From NCBI RefSeq assembly GCF_048541585.1, contig NZ_CP183303.1:1488001-1552000 (forward strand): a DNA stretch of 64,000 nucleotides, in the 5' to 3' direction. The translations under genes were made by a program, and so were the position numbers. Under the pieces are notes generated by a model that was given only the letters and a program-made list of their open reading frames with translations, ran no database searches and was not told where the DNA came from. This document shows positions 37,159 to 46,830 of the stretch, one piece after another. How positions within the stretch are numbered: position 1 is the first letter of the stretch; every line of letters starts with the position of its first letter. The DNA comes from Legionella_C sp048541585. GTDB lineage: Bacteria > Pseudomonadota > Gammaproteobacteria > Legionellales > Legionellaceae.

Positions 37159-38745
37159 TTAATTATTAAAAAAGGCTACAAGTTGTTCTTTTATTTTTAG
37201 TATTGGCTTGGTTAAATTATCTTTAATCCATAATTTAGCCAAACTAGAATTAATTTTTTTAAAATCAGGAAGAACCACTGGGTGATTAAGATCACCTTGC
37301 ACAATCAGCGGAAAGTTTCCACCCAGTAGCTCTTGAATTTCATTTAATTTATTATTTGCAATGGATAATGTTGCGGTTAAATGACTGGATAAACTGTAAT
37401 CGGCCAGATTAAGTTGGCTATCCCCTTTAAGCTGCAACATATTAGTTTGCAATACGACTGTATCGCCAAATAAAAGCTTATGCGCAAGATGATATTGCAT
37501 GGATATGAGCTTAATTGGCGTTATGTTATCTACTACATCTTTGTAATCGAACATTTCTTGGCTTAAAGCTAATGCTAGTGCCTTATCTTCTTGCGCTTGA
37601 CTTATTTTTGCACTAATTTGTTTAATTACTTTATCCAAATTTACTTTTTGGAGGCTACCTTGATTTAGGTTAATATTCCCATTGCCTATCGTAGTTGCCA
37701 GCCAGTCATCATTATTGAAATTTGTTTGACTATGTAAAGACAAATCCAGCTTTCCTTTTAGTAAAACTTGATTAAATAGAGCATTTGTTAATTTAGCGCT
37801 ATTTATACCGGTTGCTGTTTGATTTATCTTAAGTGTTTTTGCTAAAAAATTGTAACTTAAATCACCAATGGCTTCACCTTGATAAAGGTTTAAGGTTAGG
37901 GGATTTAATAAAATACTCGCTTGTTTAAATAATGTATGGGCACTTAATTTAGTTATTTTTAACTGCCCAATTTGCAAATTTTGGATAAGAAGTTGGCCAC
38001 TTACAAGCGTCGACTTCAGCAAATTTTCTAATTGATTAATTGAATTAGGAGCAAAACTTGCATTACCTTTAAATTGTAATTGAGCATTACTAGGTTGTTG
38101 ATTAATACCAAAATCTATAGCTGCTTTAAATTGGAATGGAAATAAATTTTGCTCTAAGTTTATTTGCTCAGCCCCTAATTGTAATGAATGAAGAGTAAGC
38201 GATTGATTAGGTAAGTTTATTTTAATTTTGCCATTAGTTATCAATAATTGTTCAATAACAAATTTCTCATCTAAAGGGTTTGTTTGTACTCCATTAGATG
38301 GTGCTCCTGTGCGTTTATCTAAAGGAGCTTTTAAGTGGTTTGTATTTAAATTTGCTGTGAAATTGGCAAGTTTAATATCATTAAAGACTAATTTACCTTG
38401 GAATAAAGCAGAAAGTTTTAAGTTAAAAAATAATTGCCCTAAACTAATCTGATAAGGGCTAGCTTGATTTTCAGAGCCGATTTGAATTTTCTCTATTTTA
38501 ACACTAGGGCGGGGCAGAATCTGCCAACTAATATTGCCTTTAATTTCACAAGGCTGTTTAGTAAGGGCCGTAATTTTTGCGCATACGTAAGTTTGTATTA
38601 ATTTCGGGCTAATTGTTTTAGTTAAAAACCAAAAGAAAAAACTAATTAATAAGAAAAAACCGAGTAAAATAATAATAAATTTCTTTATAAATTGCATAAC
38701 GACTAGAAGAGATAAAAATGGAAGCATATAGATAACTGAAATCAT
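37159..38745 (-). CDS. AsmA-family protein
   Basis: A 528-residue protein with one N-terminal membrane segment (FIKKFIIILLGFFLLISFFF). An AsmA N-terminal domain follows (CEIKGNISWQILPRPSVKIEKIQIG), then a long beta-rich periplasmic part and an AsmA-like C-terminal domain (GNGNINLNQGSLQKVNLDKV). AsmA proteins are inner-membrane anchored and implicated in envelope lipid homeostasis. The first ATG is used; the ATG at 38697, directly before the membrane segment, is equally plausible because no start has a good ribosome binding site. It is followed by mutY. Confidence 0.82.
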   Translation of the reverse strand: MISVIYMLPFLSLLVVMQFIKKFIIILLGFFLLISFFFWFLTKTISPKLIQTYVCAKITALTKQPCEIKGNISWQILPRPSVKIEKIQIGSENQASPYQISLGQLFFNLKLSALFQGKLVFNDIKLANFTANLNTNHLKAPLDKRTGAPSNGVQTNPLDEKFVIEQLLITNGKIKINLPNQSLTLHSLQLGAEQINLEQNLFPFQFKAAIDFGINQQPSNAQLQFKGNASFAPNSINQLENLLKSTLVSGQLLIQNLQIGQLKITKLSAHTLFKQASILLNPLTLNLYQGEAIGDLSYNFLAKTLKINQTATGINSAKLTNALFNQVLLKGKLDLSLHSQTNFNNDDWLATTIGNGNINLNQGSLQKVNLDKVIKQISAKISQAQEDKALALALSQEMFDYKDVVDNITPIKLISMQYHLAHKLLFGDTVVLQTNMLQLKGDSQLNLADYSLSSHLTATLSIANNKLNEIQELLGGNFPLIVQGDLNHPVVLPDFKKINSSLAKLWIKDNLTKPILKIKEQLVAFFNN

Positions 38746-39058
38746 GTCAAGTTATTATCCAATATGCTTGAGTAAAAAACCTAATTATACAAAGCAAATG
38801 CAAAGAAACTTTACTTAAATAAACTAATTTAATAAAAAGGTGTTCATTTAAAGTATTTTTAGCTCAAAAATGTATAATTTAATATAAATATTTAAAAAAA
38901 ATTAAAAAAATTAAACTAATACTATTGCTATTATAAAATACTAAGTTTACTCTTAAATTCTTCTATATTAGAAGGTTATATATAGAAAGGTTGTAGACGT
39001 AGGATTTAGTTTTTTAGATGTACTCAGGATGAGTCAAATAAAAATCAAGGAGAACGTC
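38746..39058. other. AT-rich intergenic region
   Basis: An extremely AT-rich 313-base spacer between divergent genes, with long A/T runs near 38890-38925. It ends in an AAGGAG ribosome binding site for the next gene. No repeat or gene is seen. Confidence 0.5.
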
Positions 39059-39712
39059 ATGCAATTAAGTGAGTGGGAAGTTATTATCCTCAAGCCAACC
39101 TATGTATTTTCATCTTTTCTAGCTTCACAATTACCTGATTTTGAATTACCTGATCCACATTTGTTAAGTGTTGATAATACAGCTTACGTTATTGCCAAAC
39201 AAAACAGTGATGAAGAAACATTAAATGAAATAGAACGTCATTTTAAGTTTATGTTTCATCATGAAATTAGCCGCTGGCTAGGCGACACTGCACATAATGA
39301 GATTGAGAGTAGTTTTTTAGATTTCCTCTGTTGTTTCAAATTTGAGCTGCACTCACATATTGTTTTAATGGAAGAATCCTTGTCACAAGGCAGACAATTA
39401 ATACGAGTTAAACCTCGCTCAGTTTTACTAAAGTGGATGAAAACAGCCGTAGAAGAGCAACGAGATTTAACAAGTATTTTAGAAAAAGTATCTGTTACAA
39501 ACCTTGCTGAGAATGCGACGGTAATTGTTAAGAACTTTAATGATCTGTCTGAAATAAAACCGTTCCTTAATTTGTATTATCCTCAAATCTTTGAAGCTGA
39601 GATGCTTAGGATGTGTGATGAAGCAGATCAGTGGCCAAAGATTGATTCTTATGAAGCCTTCAGTCGTTATTTCGCAATCGATATTCACTCTCAATTAATT
39701 CATCTGCATTAA
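39059..39712 (+). CDS. Unknown soluble protein, first of a two-gene unit
   Basis: A protein of about 217 residues that I do not recognise. It has no signal peptide or membrane segment and is predicted mostly helical. Notable stretches are LNEIERHFKFMFHHEISRWL and FLDFLCCFKFELHSHIVLME. The ATG at 39059 follows AAGGAG by five bases and is preferred to the ATG at 39029. The next gene starts after a perfect AAGGAGG that overlaps the end of this gene region, and a terminator follows the second gene, so the two form an operon of matched partners. Confidence 0.7.
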   Translation: MQLSEWEVIILKPTYVFSSFLASQLPDFELPDPHLLSVDNTAYVIAKQNSDEETLNEIERHFKFMFHHEISRWLGDTAHNEIESSFLDFLCCFKFELHSHIVLMEESLSQGRQLIRVKPRSVLLKWMKTAVEEQRDLTSILEKVSVTNLAENATVIVKNFNDLSEIKPFLNLYYPQIFEAEMLRMCDEADQWPKIDSYEAFSRYFAIDIHSQLIHLH

Positions 39713-39722
39713 GGAGGTGGCT

Positions 39723-40586
39723 ATGGGGCCAATAGCTATAGCGGTTATCTGTGCAACTGTTTTCGGTATTGTCAGTACTATTTCAGCATTTATTCATCGA
39801 ATACTATCTAGTCGTGATAAACGCTTAAATGATCTAGCACAGCAAAGAGCATTATCTCAGGAAACAACTGAGTTAGAGAAATTACGTAGTGAGATGTTAA
39901 ATTACAAACGGTATGATGCTTATTACCAAGTGCTAGGTGAAAATAAAGAGGCAGTTCAATATCTTGATCAAAAAATTGAGGAAATCTTAAAAAAGAAATC
40001 AGAGCTTATTGAGCGTTATGCTAAAGCTATTATTAAAGAATCAAATGCAATAATTGCTGGTACCTCTAATCCTGCTCGAAAAGAGGTTTGCGATAAGTTG
40101 AGACTAGAAATTGATGGGCAACTTAGGGCTTATGATGTAGAACTCAAGCAACTCCAAACAAGACGAGCAAATTTATGGAATTCGAATAAAGAGTTGCAAG
40201 ACTATATTCTTGACCAAGAAAAAAAGCGAAATGAGCATATGGATACTGTTTATCAACAGCATTCTGCGTTGCTTGAAAAGATTTTCCTTCGCCACACTGA
40301 AAACAGTGAAAATATTGCTAAATCACTTATTGATTCAACCACGCAAACATTTAAAGCATTAATAATAGCACCTATCGAATTTTTGGCTAAAGTGTTCCAT
40401 TTATCTAAAAATATTTCACCAAATATAGCTTCAAAAGAAATTTTAAAAAGGCAAAATATTGCTGCTTTTGAAGCTTTAATCAATGGCCAAGAAGAAGCAA
40501 ATAATTCTAGTTTTGACAAAAAAGATACAAAAAATAAGGATAAAATACCACTAAGTTATTCAGGTCAATTTTCATTAAATGTTTAA
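39723..40586 (+). CDS. Unknown membrane-anchored coiled-coil protein, second of a two-gene unit
   Basis: A 287-residue protein with an N-terminal membrane segment (IAIAVICATVFGIVSTISAF). A long charged helical region with coiled-coil character follows (about 30-190, for example TTELEKLRSEMLNYKRYDAY and LDQKIEEILKKKSELIERYA). A second weak hydrophobic patch lies near 215-230. The ATG at 39723 is five bases after a perfect AAGGAGG; the GTG at 39717 would lie within it. It may form a membrane-tethered scaffold working with the upstream protein. Function unknown. Confidence 0.68.
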   Translation: MGPIAIAVICATVFGIVSTISAFIHRILSSRDKRLNDLAQQRALSQETTELEKLRSEMLNYKRYDAYYQVLGENKEAVQYLDQKIEEILKKKSELIERYAKAIIKESNAIIAGTSNPARKEVCDKLRLEIDGQLRAYDVELKQLQTRRANLWNSNKELQDYILDQEKKRNEHMDTVYQQHSALLEKIFLRHTENSENIAKSLIDSTTQTFKALIIAPIEFLAKVFHLSKNISPNIASKEILKRQNIAAFEALINGQEEANNSSFDKKDTKNKDKIPLSYSGQFSLNV

Positions 40587-40595
40587 AAATCAACT

Positions 40596-40633
40596 AAATC
40601 CACGGTTAATTAATGTTAATCGTGGATTTTTTT
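40596..40633 (+). terminator. Intrinsic terminator
   Basis: A 14-bp stem (AAATCCACGGTTAA paired with TTAATCGTGGATTT, one G-T pair) is followed by a run of seven T, 10 bases after the stop of the coiled-coil gene. It is a strong rho-independent terminator for the two-gene unit. Confidence 0.85.
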
Positions 40634-40861
40634 CTACCAATTTAGAATAAATTAGTGCATAATTGTGCTCTTTTCAATCTTAATTTGTTTATTAGAAATC
40701 TAAATTAATTTAAATTTAAACTTTATCAAAAAAATTAGTTAAAAAATTTCAGATGGTATTGAAGAATTTCTAACTTCTTTTTAGTATAAAATACAGCTAA
40801 ATAAAATTTAAGTTAGATCAGCTAATAGTGAATTGAGAATTTTTTATTATGGAGTTTGAAA

Positions 40862-41929
40862 ATGCGCAATAAATTCTGGGCTATTCTAATCATTGTTTTT
40901 TCCAGTTTTTTTGCTTGTACATCTATAGCAAGCACTCAAGAAGATCTTCTAAATTATGAAAAAAATTCTATAGAGATCTTTCAGAAATTCTCACCGAAAG
41001 TTGTTTCAGTTCATCGTTTGGCTAGAGTGCAGCGTGCTTATACAAAAATGCATGTTCCTGCGGGCGCAGGTTCTGGAATTATTTGGGATAATCAGGGACA
41101 CATTGTTACAAATTATCATGTAATAAAGGGAGCGGATGATCTTGCAGTTACTATTGGTAACATAACAGTACCAGCAAAAGTAATAGGTGCTGAACCTCGT
41201 AAAGATATTGCTGTTCTCTCTGTAACTTCGCCAAAAACAGCAAACTTATTAAAAAATATTACTCCTTTTGAGATTATTCATAGTCGTGATTTGTTAGTGG
41301 GCCAAAAAGTTATTGCTATAGGAAATCCTTTTGGACTAGATCATAGCTTAACTATTGGCGTTATTTCTGCTTTAGGACGACAAGTGCCAGGCGCAGGCGG
41401 TGTGACTATTCGAGAAATGATTCAAACAGATGCCTCTATTAATCCAGGTAATTCAGGTGGACCATTACTTGATAGCAAAGGACGTTTAATAGGGCTTAAT
41501 ACGGCTATCTTTTCAAACACAGGTTCATCAGCTGGTATTGGTTTTGCAGTACCTTCAGATGATGTAGAGCGAATTGTACCGCAAATAATAAAAAATGGTC
41601 GTGTAGTTTTAGCAGGCGTTGGAATTCGTCGCGTTGAACCTAGTATTGCTAAACACCTTGGCGTTAAGAAAGGAATTTTAGTGCTAGATACCTTACCCCG
41701 TTCGCCTGCATCTGCAGCTGGCTTACGTGGTACTTATCGTGACGTAGATGGCCGAATTCATCGTGGTGATATTATTACTGCCGTAAATGGGCATCCAGTT
41801 CCTAATTATGATGCTTTTTATAATTTACTTACTGATGTTAAAGTAGGTGAAGAGATTAATTTAACAGTTAAACGAGGTAGTAAGACGCTTAACCATAAGC
41901 TAAAAACAATTGATATTGCTAGTTTTTAA
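40862..41929 (+). CDS. HtrA/DegS-like trypsin-fold periplasmic serine protease with one PDZ domain
   Basis: A 355-residue S1C protease with an N-terminal signal or anchor (FWAILIIVFSSFFACTSIAS). The triad can be read as His in VTNYHVI, Asp in RKDIAVLSV and Ser in NPGNSGGPLL. It is followed by GIGFAVPSDDV and a single C-terminal PDZ domain (GILVLDTLPRSPASAAGL, GDIITAVNGHPV). One PDZ and the length resemble DegS or plant Deg1-type enzymes rather than two-PDZ DegP. A role in envelope protein quality control is likely. The ATG at 40862 fits the GGAG spacing better than the TTG at 40856. Confidence 0.88.
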   Translation: MRNKFWAILIIVFSSFFACTSIASTQEDLLNYEKNSIEIFQKFSPKVVSVHRLARVQRAYTKMHVPAGAGSGIIWDNQGHIVTNYHVIKGADDLAVTIGNITVPAKVIGAEPRKDIAVLSVTSPKTANLLKNITPFEIIHSRDLLVGQKVIAIGNPFGLDHSLTIGVISALGRQVPGAGGVTIREMIQTDASINPGNSGGPLLDSKGRLIGLNTAIFSNTGSSAGIGFAVPSDDVERIVPQIIKNGRVVLAGVGIRRVEPSIAKHLGVKKGILVLDTLPRSPASAAGLRGTYRDVDGRIHRGDIITAVNGHPVPNYDAFYNLLTDVKVGEEINLTVKRGSKTLNHKLKTIDIASF

Positions 41930-41952
41930 TTAATAGAACTTAAATATTTAAG

Positions 41953-41976
41953 CTTGTGCCTATAAATAGGCACAAG
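41953..41976. terminator. Hairpin between the convergent protease and pyrE genes
   Basis: Perfect 10-bp stem CTTGTGCCTA/TAGGCACAAG with a 4-base loop, in the 60-base space between convergent genes. T-runs are weak on both sides, so it is a probable bidirectional terminator of moderate strength. Confidence 0.55.
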
Positions 41977-41989
41977 TTCCCTAAAACGG

Positions 41990-42646
41990 CTAGGCACCAT
42001 ACAATTGTTGATAAGTTCTTAATAGTTCTAATTCTTTATTCAATTGTTTAGCTTCTAGATAATCAATTAAATCGTTTAAATTAATAACAGATAATACCTC
42101 AATGCCTTGCTGACGTATCTCGCTTATTGCTGATTCAGTGGTTAAACCACGCTCACAGCGGTCAAGCGCGATAATGACTGTTGTTAAATGACCACCATTT
42201 TCTTGAATTAAGGTTTGCGCTTCCCTAAAGGCTGTGCCAGCTGTAATTACATCGTCAATCATAACGGTATTACCTAATAAAGGTGCGCCAATAAGTATGC
42301 CACCTTCACCATGATCTTTTATCTCTTTACGGTTAAAGGTAACAGTCGTGTTAATACCATAATCTGCTAAAGCGATGCTGGTAGCTGTTGCCAGTGGTAA
42401 GCCTTTGTAGGCTGGCCCAAATAATTGTGAGCAATCCACTTTGTTGTCAATAAGCATCTTAGCATAAAATTGGCCAAGTATTTTTAACGCTTGACCTTGA
42501 TAAAATAGCCCTGCATTAAAAAAATAAGGACTTTCACGGCCAGATTTTAAAGTGAACTTACCAAATTTTAATACTCCACAGTTTAACGCAAGCTCAATAA
42601 AGGACTGCTTCGTATAATTTTGAGGCGTTTGTGCTTGATTAATCAA
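41990..42646 (-). CDS. pyrE: Orotate phosphoribosyltransferase
   Basis: Pyrimidine biosynthesis enzyme forming OMP from orotate and PRPP. Motifs: LKFGKFTLKSGRESPYFFN at the N-terminus, FGPAYKGLPLA, the flexible-loop FNRKEIKDHGEGG and the PRPP loop VMIDDVITAGTAFREA. The length of 218 residues is normal. It stands alone on the minus strand, converging on the HtrA-like gene. Confidence 0.95.
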   Translation of the reverse strand: MINQAQTPQNYTKQSFIELALNCGVLKFGKFTLKSGRESPYFFNAGLFYQGQALKILGQFYAKMLIDNKVDCSQLFGPAYKGLPLATATSIALADYGINTTVTFNRKEIKDHGEGGILIGAPLLGNTVMIDDVITAGTAFREAQTLIQENGGHLTTVIIALDRCERGLTTESAISEIRQQGIEVLSVINLNDLIDYLEAKQLNKELELLRTYQQLYGA

Positions 42647-42866
42647 AATAAAATTTCTCCTATGTTACAAAAATCCTTAACAATCAACAAAAAAGTGCTA
42701 TGCTAATCTTAGTGCTAGTAATTTTTTAGCATTGTTAGGTATTTATTCTAAACTTAAATTTTCTCCTAATTAGAGGATTTAATAAAGGAGTGGAATTAAA
42801 TTAAGTCTAATAAATACTTTTGTGGTTAGATTAGATTACAAAGCTTCAGACGAAAGGGGATAGCGA

Positions 42867-43082
42867 ATGTCGCAAAGAGAGACCGGCCATGTTAAATGGT
42901 TCAATGAAAAAAAGGGATTTGGATTTATTGTCAATCAAAATGGTGATGATATTTTTATCCATTATAAAGATATTAACGGTACAGGTTTTAAAACACTGCA
43001 CGAGAATGATCTTGTTTCATACATCGTTGATAAAGGGCCAAAAGGCTTTAAAGCTCAAGATGTTACCGTTATTCAAGAATAA
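42867..43082 (+). CDS. Cold-shock domain protein
   Basis: A 71-residue CSD protein with VKWFNEKKGFGFIV (RNP1) and DIFIHYKDI (RNP2), a single-strand nucleic-acid-binding beta barrel. The C-terminal half (KGPKGFKAQDVTVI) is standard. It is preceded by a GAAAGGGGA ribosome binding site and a leader region of about 220 bases, as many csp genes have, and followed by an inverted repeat. Which CspA/C/E paralogue it is cannot be told. Confidence 0.93.
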   Translation: MSQRETGHVKWFNEKKGFGFIVNQNGDDIFIHYKDINGTGFKTLHENDLVSYIVDKGPKGFKAQDVTVIQE

Positions 43083-43117
43083 TTAGAGCCATACTAAATT
43101 TATTGCCTTGATAAGCA

Positions 43118-43142
43118 AAATCTAAATTACTAATTTAGATTT
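43118..43142 (+). terminator. Inverted repeat after the cold-shock gene
   Basis: The AT-rich 12-bp inverted repeat AAATCTAAATTA/TAATTTAGATTT lies 35 bases after the stop, followed at a short distance by a T5 run. It is a plausible but weak terminator. Confidence 0.5.
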
Positions 43143-43357
43143 AGTGGAGCTTTTTGTTCATAAGTTTATGCAAATGTTATTTTAACAATAAGCATGAATT
43201 TATGTCTATTTGCTAAAAAAAATTAAATTAAGGCAATAATTAATAGAGTTTTTCCCAAACTGTTAATGGTATAATAAATCAATTGGGAAAATGGTAAGAT
43301 ACTTAATGCCTTTAAGTAGGCTACTAGCATCTCTATTTTCAATTTTGGTGGATAACA

Positions 43358-43468
43358 ATGACAGTTTGGAAAGAATTCTATTTTAGTTTTCTATTTCTAG
43401 GGAATAGGCCTAATTCCTCTAAATTACTTGGCTTTATTACAGATATCTTTGATAATACTATCAACTAA
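43358..43468 (+). CDS. Possible 36-residue small protein
   Basis: A short open frame in the 455-base gap between the cold-shock and SDR genes, with GGTGG seven bases before its ATG. The product is aromatic-rich at the start (MTVWKEFYFSFLFLG) and ends FITDIFDNTIN. A hairpin-forming pair TTTTCCCAA/TTGGGAAAA lies upstream at 43250-43291. No homology is recognised, and a chance frame of this length is quite possible. Confidence 0.25.
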   Translation: MTVWKEFYFSFLFLGNRPNSSKLLGFITDIFDNTIN

Positions 43469-43538
43469 ATAAAGTTATTTATAAATGGTTAAAACTTAAA
43501 TCATGTCATATTTAACTTCACCAGTAGGAGCAGCAACG

Positions 43539-44399
43539 ATGAAAACTGTTAAACCGGTAGCTGTGATTACTGGCGCTGCAAATGGTATTGGCCTTGCGCT
43601 AACTCAACATTGTCTACAGCGTGGCATTAATGTGGTAATGGCAGATAATGCGGTATCAACTTTATGTGATCGCGTAGAACAGTTAAGTGGCCAAACAGAA
43701 GCAGAGGTATTTGGAGTAGCCTGCGATGTTACTAAACCTGAACAACTTAAGCATCTAGCTAAGCAGGCAGTTGAGCGATTCAATCGAATTGACTGGTTAT
43801 TTAATAATGCAGGAATTTGTGGCCATTTTGAACCTATATGGGAATTAACTTCGGAACATATTCGCAAAGTAATGGACGTTAATCTTTTTGGTGCCATTTA
43901 TGCATTACAAGCTTTCCTACCAATTCTGTTTAATCAGCCTCATTCTTCTCATATTATTAACATGGCTAGTTTTTATGGCTTATGTAGTGGCTCGCAAATG
44001 TCAGCTTATGCGATGTCTAAGCATGCTTTAGTTGCACTTTCTGAGTCTTTATACTTTGATTTAAAGCGTTTAAATAAGCCTGTAGAGGTATCTGTAGTTT
44101 GTCCTTCTTTTACAAATACCCAATTATTAGCTAATTCAATGCCATTAAATAATAATAAACTTCATGACATGATAAAGGATTTAATAGAGCGCAGTAGGCC
44201 TGCAGAAGATGTTGCTGGATATATTCTTGATGAGGTAGAAAAAAAGACTTTTTACATTCTACCCGATAAAGAAGTAAAGGAGTATTGTATGCAGCGAACA
44301 GAGGCAATTGTTAATCAAGCAGAGCCTCATGTTCATAGTATTGAAAAAATAATTGTCTCTTTAAGTAAAAGAGCATTGCAAGTAAATTCAGCAGAGTAA
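43539..44399 (+). CDS. Short-chain dehydrogenase/reductase
   Basis: A 286-residue classical SDR. It has ITGAANGIGLAL for NAD(P) binding, CDVTKP, NNAGICGHFEPIW, the active-site Ser in NMASFYGL and the catalytic YAMSK, followed by a longer C-terminal region than the SDR at 26 kb. The ATG at 43539 lies nine bases after TAGGAG; the ATG at 43503 has no ribosome binding site. It is followed after 61 bases by a transporter gene in the same direction. Substrate unknown. Confidence 0.83.
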   Translation: MKTVKPVAVITGAANGIGLALTQHCLQRGINVVMADNAVSTLCDRVEQLSGQTEAEVFGVACDVTKPEQLKHLAKQAVERFNRIDWLFNNAGICGHFEPIWELTSEHIRKVMDVNLFGAIYALQAFLPILFNQPHSSHIINMASFYGLCSGSQMSAYAMSKHALVALSESLYFDLKRLNKPVEVSVVCPSFTNTQLLANSMPLNNNKLHDMIKDLIERSRPAEDVAGYILDEVEKKTFYILPDKEVKEYCMQRTEAIVNQAEPHVHSIEKIIVSLSKRALQVNSAE

Positions 44400-44460
44400 A
44401 CTGATTGATATTTGGTTACTTTAGCGTGTAGTAAATTAAAAATTATATAATATTAAGACA

Positions 44461-45744
44461 ATGCATTTATTAAGAAGTAGATCTTTTTTACCTATATTTC
44501 TTACACAGTTTTTTGGCGCTTTTAATGATAATGCGTTTAAATTAGCAATGCTAACATTAATTAGTTATTATTTAAGTACCTCACAAACGAATTCAGAGCA
44601 GTATCAATCGATAGCAAGTATTTTATTTATGCTGCCGTTTTTTGTGTTTTCAGCAATCTCAGGGCAGCTTGCTGACACTTATGATAAGGGATTTATAATA
44701 CGATTAATAAAGATTAGTGAAGTTTTATTAATGTGCGTAGGGAGTGTTGCGCTATTTAAAGGTAGTATTTTTTTTATGCTATTGACTTTAACTGGTTTAG
44801 GTGTTCATTCAACTTTTTTTGGCCCTATCAAATATGCAATATTACTTGATCATCTACCTCGATCACAATTGTTAACTGCTACAGGTTATATTGAGGCAAG
44901 TACCTTCGTGGCAATTCTTGCAGGTACTATTTTAGGAACGTTATCGATTGGCAATAAAGATCATGTTATTTATGCCATTTTTTTAATTAACTTTTCTTCC
45001 ATTTGTGGACTTATAGCTAGTTTATTTATTTTACCTGCTCCTCCTGCACAATTAAATTTAACTAAAGTAAATTTAAATATTTGGTGCTCTACCCTCGAAA
45101 TGATTAAAAAAGTATCTGTTAATAAGCAAGCTTATCCGGTCGTGTTGTTAATCTCTTGGTTTTGGTTAATAGGTGCTGTGGTCCTTATTAAATTACCGGA
45201 TTATAGCCATTTTACTTTAGGGGCTAACACGACCGTCTTTGCTATGTTCTTAGCTATATTTTCAATTGGTATTGCCATAGGCTCATTAGCTATTATAAAA
45301 ATTTTAGCTGGGAAAATTACGCTTCGTTATGTCCCAGCTGCAATGTTTTTATTAACTTTGTTTGCTCTAGATTTATATTGGGCTTCACCTTCAGCTGTAA
45401 AAAATGATTCTCAACTTATTAATTTGAGCCAATTTTTATCGATTTGGCAGCATTGGCGAATTACGATTGATTTTTTCCTTTTTTCATTTTGTGGCGGTTT
45501 ATTCGTTGTGCCTTTATATACCTATCTACAAGCTATAAGTAAAGAAAGTCATCGAGCCCAAACCATTGCGGCTAATAATATTTATAATGCTTTAGCCATG
45601 GTATTAGGGAGTCTTATAGTTATAGTTATGCTTAAATTTAATCTTTTAATAAAAGATGTTTTTCTATTCATTGCACTAACTAATATTTTTGTGACAATAA
45701 TAATCAATCGCCTTTATAAGATTAGTCACTTAGCCAGTCCTTAG
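44461..45744 (+). CDS. MFS transporter (LplT-like)
   Basis: A 427-residue membrane protein. The opening FLPIFLTQFFGAFNDNAFKLAML and the GPIKYAILLDHLPRSQLLTATGYIEA segment are typical of the lysophospholipid transporter LplT group and the transporter half of Aas-type fusions. About twelve spans are predicted. No acyltransferase gene is adjacent, so a lysophospholipid flippase role is only suggested by family. The 3' end overlaps the convergent hemF gene by 23 bases. Confidence 0.8.
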   Translation: MHLLRSRSFLPIFLTQFFGAFNDNAFKLAMLTLISYYLSTSQTNSEQYQSIASILFMLPFFVFSAISGQLADTYDKGFIIRLIKISEVLLMCVGSVALFKGSIFFMLLTLTGLGVHSTFFGPIKYAILLDHLPRSQLLTATGYIEASTFVAILAGTILGTLSIGNKDHVIYAIFLINFSSICGLIASLFILPAPPAQLNLTKVNLNIWCSTLEMIKKVSVNKQAYPVVLLISWFWLIGAVVLIKLPDYSHFTLGANTTVFAMFLAIFSIGIAIGSLAIIKILAGKITLRYVPAAMFLLTLFALDLYWASPSAVKNDSQLINLSQFLSIWQHWRITIDFFLFSFCGGLFVVPLYTYLQAISKESHRAQTIAANNIYNALAMVLGSLIVIVMLKFNLLIKDVFLFIALTNIFVTIIINRLYKISHLASP

Positions 45745-46660
45745 CAGGTAAAAAATCAGTATAAAGTTTTTCCTCTGGGCTGCCTTTTTCAGGTAGCCAA
45801 TTATAAAGCCAATTTACTTGCGGTGGTAAAGACATCAGGATTGATTCCGTTCTTCCTCCCGATTGCAAGCCAAATAAAGTTCCTCGATCGAAGATTAAAT
45901 TAAATTCAACATAACGTCCACGACGATATAATTGAAAACTTTTTTCTCTCTCGCTATACGAATAATCTTTGCGTTGTTGCACAATGGGTAAGTACGCTTT
46001 AATAAAATGATTGCCCACGCTTTGCATGAAAGCGAAACTATGCTCAAAGTTAATCTCATTAAAATCGTCAAAGAATAAACCGCCTATTCCTCTTGCTTCT
46101 TGACGATGTTTTAAAAAGAAATATTCATCACACCATTTTTTAAAACGAGGATATAGTTCTTCGCCAAAAGGTAAACAAGCTTGATAGGCCATAGAATGCC
46201 AATGTTTACAGTCTTCGACAAAGCCGTAATAAGGAGTTAAGTCAAATCCCCCACCAAACCACCAGATAGGTAATGAACCACTTTTTTCTGCTGTAAGAAA
46301 ACGAACATTAGCATGAGTAGTAGGGACATAGGGATTTTCTGGGTGAACTACTATCGAGATGCCTAAAGCGTTAAAAGAGCGACCAGCAAGCTCTGGGCGT
46401 AGCGCGCTTGCCGAGGGGGGCAGTTGTGCACCTGAAACGTGGGAGAAATTAACGCCAGCTTTAGCAAATACATTACCTTTTTCTAAGACACGAGTAATGC
46501 CGCCACCACCTAGGCTTCGTGTCCAAATATCTTCTTGGAATTTCGTACCATCAATTGCAGTTAGCGTATTACAGATACTTTGTTGCAGATTAAGTAAATA
46601 ATCTTTAATTAATTGAATTGCATTATTTGGTAAAAGTAGGTTACTCACAGGCCATCTCAA
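45722..46660 (-). CDS. hemF: Oxygen-dependent coproporphyrinogen III oxidase
   Basis: Heme biosynthesis enzyme converting coproporphyrinogen III to protoporphyrinogen IX. Family signatures are dense: RSLGGGGITRVLEKGNVFAK, SLPIWWFGGGFDLTPYYGF, EARGIGGLFFDDFNE, GRYVEFNLIFDRGTLFGLQ and GGRTESILMSLPP. The length of 312 residues is normal. It is monocistronic and overlaps the convergent MFS gene by 23 bases at the 3' end. Confidence 0.95.
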   Translation of the reverse strand: MRWPVSNLLLPNNAIQLIKDYLLNLQQSICNTLTAIDGTKFQEDIWTRSLGGGGITRVLEKGNVFAKAGVNFSHVSGAQLPPSASALRPELAGRSFNALGISIVVHPENPYVPTTHANVRFLTAEKSGSLPIWWFGGGFDLTPYYGFVEDCKHWHSMAYQACLPFGEELYPRFKKWCDEYFFLKHRQEARGIGGLFFDDFNEINFEHSFAFMQSVGNHFIKAYLPIVQQRKDYSYSEREKSFQLYRRGRYVEFNLIFDRGTLFGLQSGGRTESILMSLPPQVNWLYNWLPEKGSPEEKLYTDFLPAKDWLSD

Positions 46661-46830
46661 CAGGAAATTTGCCTAATAATACTATATTTCACCTAAAAAA
46701 ATTAGAAAGCTTAACCGATATTAAAGACTCTAATAGCTATTATTGTAATTACTTAGAGGTAAAAAATTATAATGTATATGGCATAGCTATTGCATCTAAA
46801 TTAATTAAATAAACCATTGGAGAGCACATT

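Noticed and set aside
46618..46812. 64-codon plus-strand frame between hemF and the FlgD-like gene
   Set aside because: Starts inside hemF on the opposite strand, has no ribosome binding site and no recognisable features.
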